This document shows, one piece after another, positions 56,902 to 64,000 of a DNA stretch of 64,000 nt. The stretch's first letter is position 1; every line of letters begins with the position of its first letter. The notes under the pieces were generated by a model. It was given only the letters and a program-made list of their open reading frames with translations, had not been told where the DNA came from and searched no databases. A program made the translations under genes and the position numbers. Origin of the DNA: Hormiphora californensis (taxonomy: Eukaryota; Ctenophora; Tentaculata; Cydippida; Pleurobrachiidae); contig CM035351.1 of the NCBI GenBank assembly GCA_020137815.1, positions 5,853,897 to 5,917,896 of the forward strand, in the 5' to 3' direction.

Positions 56902-59900
56902 GGTGACAACAACAGGGGCTCTCTATATAGACTTAGAGGTTTAGTGGGGGCCAGGGTTCAGGTAGATTAGATAAGACAACAGTGGGCTCTCTAGTTCTAG
57001 AGGTGGGGGTCTAGGGTTTAGCTGGATAAATGGGATTTGTAGGAGGTTGGTTCTAAAAACATTTCAAGTTTAGTTTTCATTTTTCAAGTGTGTGTACTTC
57101 AATGCATATTCTCCCTCTCATTGTTAGTGAGACTCGCTTTGTGGAAATTCTAGATAACTTGTGCGGGAAAAGTGACTACAAGGTAGACATGTGCACAAAC
57201 ATTGCATGTAACCAGCTAGAATTGTGGGAAAGCTTTGTGCTAGGAATATGGGTTAATTATTGCTGAGAAATGGCAAACATATCATGATAATTATTAATTA
57301 GTATGAGTACTAGTTACTTTCATCAGGTACAATTGATTTTGCATGTTTAATTACAAGCTGTGCTGTTTTTTCAGTGAAACAAGATTGGTCGAGATACTGG
57401 AGAAAACTGCTAAGAAATGTGACTATAAAGTGAGTACACGGCCGGGCCCGGCGGGGACACAATTTTTAATCAACCGAGAAAACTACACAGAAATGCGCCT
57501 AATTTTAATTGCTCTCTTATACCGTGCAGCGCTCTCTAGACGCTTTCCGGGCAGTTCCGTCGAAATTGACGGGCGTAGGCTAGAGACTGAGAGAGAAGTA
57601 CTGCAAAAAATTTAAATTAGTAAAAGTTAAAAAGACAACTCGAAAAAATAAATCGCTTCATGGAATGAAGTTGAGTGTATTAATTAGCAATCAAATTTAC
57701 ACGTAGCCATAATATATGTCATGCAACTACGTAAGACATTGCCAGTAGTGTTAGTAACACACACATAACACTGTTACATCGACAGCTCAAAGCACAGTAG
57801 TTTATAGGCCTTGTAATATTATTTCATAATACAGTAGCTGGATGCCAAGACTAAGTCACTAATTTATAGAAATCAAAAATATTGTGAAACAAAATATGAT
57901 ATGATGAAAGATCCAATTATAAGGTCTTAATTGGACGGTCTAGATCTGAGAAAAGACAGCTGTATACCTGCTAACAGATCAGAAGCACGAGATACACACT
58001 GTGTTATTAGGATCACTAAAAGTGTGATTCAATATAGAGATCAGAGATGTAGAATGCAGTAACCTAGTTAAAATACAACAAGAGCTACTTAATTAACACA
58101 CAATGCTGTCAGATACACTTCTGCGTATATCACTACCGAATTGTGTCATTACTTAGCTGTGTATATAATTTGGAAATAAAGCAAGGGATGTCATAGTCCT
58201 GAGGTATTACTAACACTACCACTACCACTATGTGTTATACACCACTTGGTGTATATCACCAGCCACACGTAATACCTAATTAGTGACGTTTTAATTAAAC
58301 GTGAACCAGGCACTAGCCGCTACCATATTATAATAGCCGGGGGGTAAAACCGGGCACTCTGCAGCTGCATGGCATGCTGGGCATGAAAACAACACGTGTT
58401 AAACATCCCCCATAGTATTCTGTATTACATCAACTGTACCCCCTCCCCCTTCAGTGCAGTAGTCTGCTAGAAGATCAGGAAGAATGGCTGGAGGAGTGGT
58501 TCTTCAAGAGACAGGATACAGACCTATTTGAAGAAATGTGTGTTACTGCCCTAAAGAGGTGCTGTACAAAGAACAGATGGGGTCCAGACTGTGCTGAGTG
58601 CCCAGGGGGTGTTGAGACTCCGTGCAGTGGGCATGGGAAGTGTCAGGTGAGGGGCAATGACTTTTAGTGATTTAGTGTCACTCTCGTCTTAGAATGAGGC
58701 CTGATTTTTAGTGTCACTCTCGTCCTGAGAAGGCCTGAATTTTAGTCTCACTCCGGAATAGATTATGAAAAGTACAGTTTCTAAATCAACTCTGTTGACA
58801 GGATGAGGGAGAGAGGAAGACGAATGGTAAGCTGAGTGGCACCTGTTTCTGTGATACCGGGTATAATGGAACACTCTGTGAGGGATGCAAGACTAGATTT
58901 GTTCCTGTTGGAGACAACTGTGAGGGTAAGTCAATCAATCAATCAAAAAAGTAGTCCTGATAGTGGTACTATATAACATGTGTTATTGAGGACCTCAATG
59001 AGGTGTTATTTCCCACAGAAAATTGATGTTCTGAAAGTGAAAGGTCTACTTGATGGTTTTTCACACTGTCAAAATGCACTGATATATTATTTTGTGTCGT
59101 GTGACAACTTACTCAACATTACATTGTTTCAGCTTGCAGCACGCTATGTGAGGAGGGTTGCACATCTCCCGGTCCTACTGGCTGTATTGCTTGTAAAAAG
59201 GGATACGAGAAATCTGAATCTGATGGGGCGTGTATTGGTAAGTTTACATGGTTCCCCTAAAGTGTGATCTACGACCTCCGTGTGTAATCCTTGTTTTGAT
59301 CCTGGTGTGTCTTCCCGACCTGATACCCGACGTTTGATATCAGATAAATCATACCCAACAATTTCTAAAAACTTCCCCTCAATCCCCCTTCCAAGTGCTC
59401 CCATCTAACTCCTCTATCATCCCTCCCTCTATCACCTGAGCTGCAGTTACCGCTCTGAAAACCCCTTCCAAGTGCTCCCATCTAACCCCTCTATCATCCC
59501 TCCCTCTATCACCTGAGCTGCAGTTACCGCTCTGAAAACCCCTTCCAAGTGCTCCCATCTAACCCCTCTATCATCCCTCCCTCTATCACCTGAGCTGCAG
59601 TTACCGCTCTGAAAACCCCTTTCAAGTGCTCCCATCTAACCCCTCTATCATTCTATAACCCGCCTTTCACCTGCAGATATAAACGAGTGCACGTTACACG
59701 GATGTGGTGACCCAGCAGTTGAGGAGTGTATCAACTCCCCCGGCACATACGAGTGTGTCTGCAAGGCCGGCTACACCCGAGTCCAAGGGAAGTGCCAGCT
59801 TGAAGGTAACTCGGACACTAATTATGGGACTATATTGACTGTGGTCGGGGTCCATGCTGTGTTGTTGATGTTAGGGGTGTCTAGTGTGGGTGTTCATGGT

Positions 59901-60415
59901 GCGGGAGTGTTGTTTGTGATTTATCTTGGGGGTCTGGGTGCTTTTGCACTGGCTAAGATTTATAAAGAGGGTTCTGTCTGGTCTTGAGAGGGAGTTGTTT
60001 GTTGTTGATTTTAAGGGCAGATTTGTGCTCCCCTCGTCTTGTCCTTAGAAAAGACATTCTCAGAAAGTATAATTTAAAAGGCGTGCAGCTGTAAGGCGGG
60101 GGAGGGTGTGTGCCGATTGCCGAATTTGATTTTTGACTATTTATTGCTATTTTCTACCCTCTTGTTGCTTATTATGAGATCCCTTGTTTTACTTTGTCAT
60201 CTACCCCAGAACTGTACGCGAACGAAGACGAACTTGACGATGAAGTTGATCAGACAGAAGAACCGACGGAGGAGACAGAAAAGAAGACGGAAGAGACAGA
60301 AAAGGAGACAGATGAGAAGACAGAAAAGATAGATGAGACATCGGGATCTGAAGAACAATTTGACGAGACTAAAATTCCTGCGATTCCAAGAAGCCAAACG
60401 GAAAGTTGGGATTAA
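56171..60415 (+). CDS. CRELD: CRELD protein (Cys-rich with EGF-like domains), alternative exons
   Basis: ER-associated disulphide-rich protein; vertebrates have membrane CRELD1 and soluble CRELD2. Exons: 56171-56349, one of 57128-57182 or 57375-57429, 58455-58646, 58802-58925, 59133-59237, 59677-59805, 60210-60415; 329 residues as soluble form. Signal peptide about 1-15, then CKVC and [11 protein letters not shown], the CRELD hallmark. Exon 3 carries [29 protein letters not shown] and an EGF start. Exons 4-5 give EGF/furin-like Cys repeats; exon 6 is a calcium-binding EGF ([10 protein letters not shown]...). The soluble tail is acidic ([18 protein letters not shown]). Reading on past the exon 6 donor gives a two-pass membrane tail instead. 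An indirect UPR link is suggested by GACGTG at about 56131 only. Confidence 0.9.
56620..56745. repeat. 32-bp repeat creating four tandem donor sites
   Basis: Four copies of a 32-bp unit (CCCTCACCTGCAGTAGCTGT...) at exact 32-bp spacing. On the minus strand each copy contains CTGCAG/gtgaggg, a good 5' splice site, at 56721, 56689, 56657 and 56625. Only the first (56721) gives an open frame into exon 2 of the minus-strand gene. Confidence 0.85.
57128..57429 (+). other. mutually exclusive exon pair 2a/2b of CRELD
   Basis: Exon 2a (57128-57182) reads [19 protein letters not shown] and exon 2b (57375-57429) reads [19 protein letters not shown]. Both are 55 nt, have consensus acceptors (attgttag, ttttcag) and donors (gtagac, gtgagt), and start in phase 2 and end in phase 0. 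Including both, or neither, breaks the frame, so splicing must be exclusive. 2a resembles the vertebrate sequence best, with Cys at the usual place; in 2b the Cys is three residues later. Confidence 0.8.
59385..59655. repeat. 77-bp minisatellite, about 3.4 copies, CRELD intron 5
   Basis: Units beginning CCAAGTGCTCCCATCTAAC at 59391, 59468, 59545 and (partial) 59622, exact 77-bp period, almost identical. Confidence 0.9.
59677..59987 (+). CDS. CRELD exon 6 extended form: membrane-anchored C-terminus
   Basis: If the donor at 59805/59806 is not used, the frame stays open for 60 further codons to TGA at 59985-59987. The added tail has two hydrophobic segments, [19 protein letters not shown] and [16 protein letters not shown], separated by a short VHGAG turn and ending [10 protein letters not shown]. 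This is the topology of the C-terminal two-pass anchor of CRELD1. The C. elegans crld-1 gene is known to make membrane and soluble forms by alternative splicing, so I infer the same choice here. The membrane isoform would be about 321 residues. Confidence 0.7.
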
Positions 60416-60563
60416 GCCCGTGAGAGAGGGTGGAGAGAAGAAGAAGAAGAGTGAGAAAAGGAAGAAGAGAGAGGAAGATAGTAGTGACTCAGAGGACGAT
60501 GATGAAATTAGTTTTGATGAACTATCTAAACATGAAGAAGAGAGGGTTAGGGAGGAATTATGA
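60333..60563 (+). other. second open frame overlapping the CRELD tail, ending REEL
   Basis: In a frame different from the soluble CRELD tail, codons are open up to TGA 60561-60563. They read a Lys/Glu/Ser/Asp-rich sequence ([18 protein letters not shown], then SSDSEDDDEISFDEL, then HEEERVREEL). Vertebrate CRELD2 ends in an ER-retrieval-like REDL, so REEL is suggestive. I find no splice that joins it cleanly to exon 6. It may need an unseen alternative acceptor or a frameshift allele, or it may be 3' UTR. Confidence 0.35.
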
Positions 60564-60782
60564 TTGATAACCACTCACGTCCCCACATTATATGTAGAGC
60601 ATTTTTGTACAACTTTTCGACAACAATCGCTCCACCATCTGTGAGATTACAATCCACGGTTTGAAATGTCAAGGATGATTGATGGGTGATTACACATGTG
60701 TAGATTGATTCATGATGGGTCGCGAGAGACTAGGTTTTAACTTATTTTACATTGTGTTGGTGATATATATTTAGTTGAGCAA

Positions 60783-60806
60783 AATAAAAAGTACGGTGTT
60801 TTTATT
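60783..60806. promoter_or_regulatory. back-to-back poly(A) signals of CRELD (+) and GGPS1 (-)
   Basis: AATAAA on the plus strand at 60783-60788 (368 bp after the CRELD stop) and AATAAA on the minus strand at 60801-60806 (335 bp after the GGPS1 stop) lie 12 bp apart. The two 3' ends would overlap. Confidence 0.6.
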
Positions 60807-61140
60807 GAACGAAATATCTCTCTTTCGTTCTTCAATTCTAGTTGCAGTAGAAATATACACAATCTATAGTACATTGGCTTCTGCAGGAAGACTCACTCAC
60901 ACTCACATGACACATACAAATGCATATATTGCAATATTATACGGATCCCCTACGGATCTATAGATTCTACCAAACAAAACAGACAGTAATCGTAAAGAAT
61001 AAAGATAATTTCAGTTTCTATACAAATTGTTAACCCCGGCTCACATCACAAGCTCAATATTGCATATCGTCAGAGCTAAAGTTAGGGCAACTATGGGTCC
61101 AACCCTCTAAAACTGATAGTTGACACTAATCCGAGCTGTT

Positions 61141-63930
<2,790 letters not shown>

Positions 63931-64000
63931 CTGGTGAAATGTAAAATTAACTAGGGGGAGAAAAATGGAACAATTCGTTGTCATTATCGAAGATTGGGTA

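Overview
This is a piece of a eukaryotic nuclear genome from an animal. Genes are split by many short GT-AG introns, and the proteins are animal-type: an endosomal syntaxin, CDC37, GRP94 ending in KDEL, CRELD, GGPS1, a 7TM receptor, and papain-EGF-ShKT proteases. Compact genes combined with dense foldback/MITE repeats and no vertebrate repeat families suggest an invertebrate. A sponge or another early-branching lineage is my guess only; nothing seen here proves it. All gene models are my own hand-spliced readings; each junction was chosen by GT-AG and reading phase, and the end residues were compared with remembered family sequences.

Layout. 1-7.3 kb: no recognised gene; a 2.2-kb palindrome, a GC-rich 11-mer array and small MITEs. 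7.4-9.2 kb (+): single-exon PUS7. 9.3-22.9 kb (+): CDC37 in ten exons. Its intron 4 holds an intronless GPCR gene on the opposite strand, bracketed by 110-bp inverted repeats. Its 7.7-kb last intron is packed with nested palindromic elements. 24.0-26.6 kb (-) and 27.1-32.3 kb (+): two divergent paralogous papain-family proteases, each ending in an EGF-like plus a ShKT domain. A Ly6-like GPI-type protein gene is nested in an intron of the second. 32.3-38.4 kb: repeats only, including about 1.1 kb of ATGGAGAG-type octamers. 38.5-48.6 kb (+): syntaxin-7/12-like gene whose 8.1-kb intron is almost wholly one Russian-doll palindrome. 49.6-54.7 kb (-): GRP94 (HSP90B1) with an exact ER-stress element upstream. 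55.2-56.9 kb (-): an unrecognised basic/acidic protein whose 5' end interleaves with CRELD. 56.2-60.4 kb (+): CRELD, with a mutually exclusive exon pair and alternative soluble or membrane tails. 61.1-63.9 kb (-): 3' part of geranylgeranyl diphosphate synthase, running off the window.

Functional themes. CDC37 is the kinase co-chaperone of cytosolic HSP90, and GRP94 is the ER HSP90. CRELD2-type proteins are ER-resident and stress-induced in vertebrates, so this window holds three proteostasis genes. I infer no operon. The most unusual content is (i) the alternative exon design of CRELD and (ii) the large nested inverted repeats inside introns of CDC37 and syntaxin, which would be transcribed as kilobase-scale hairpin RNA.
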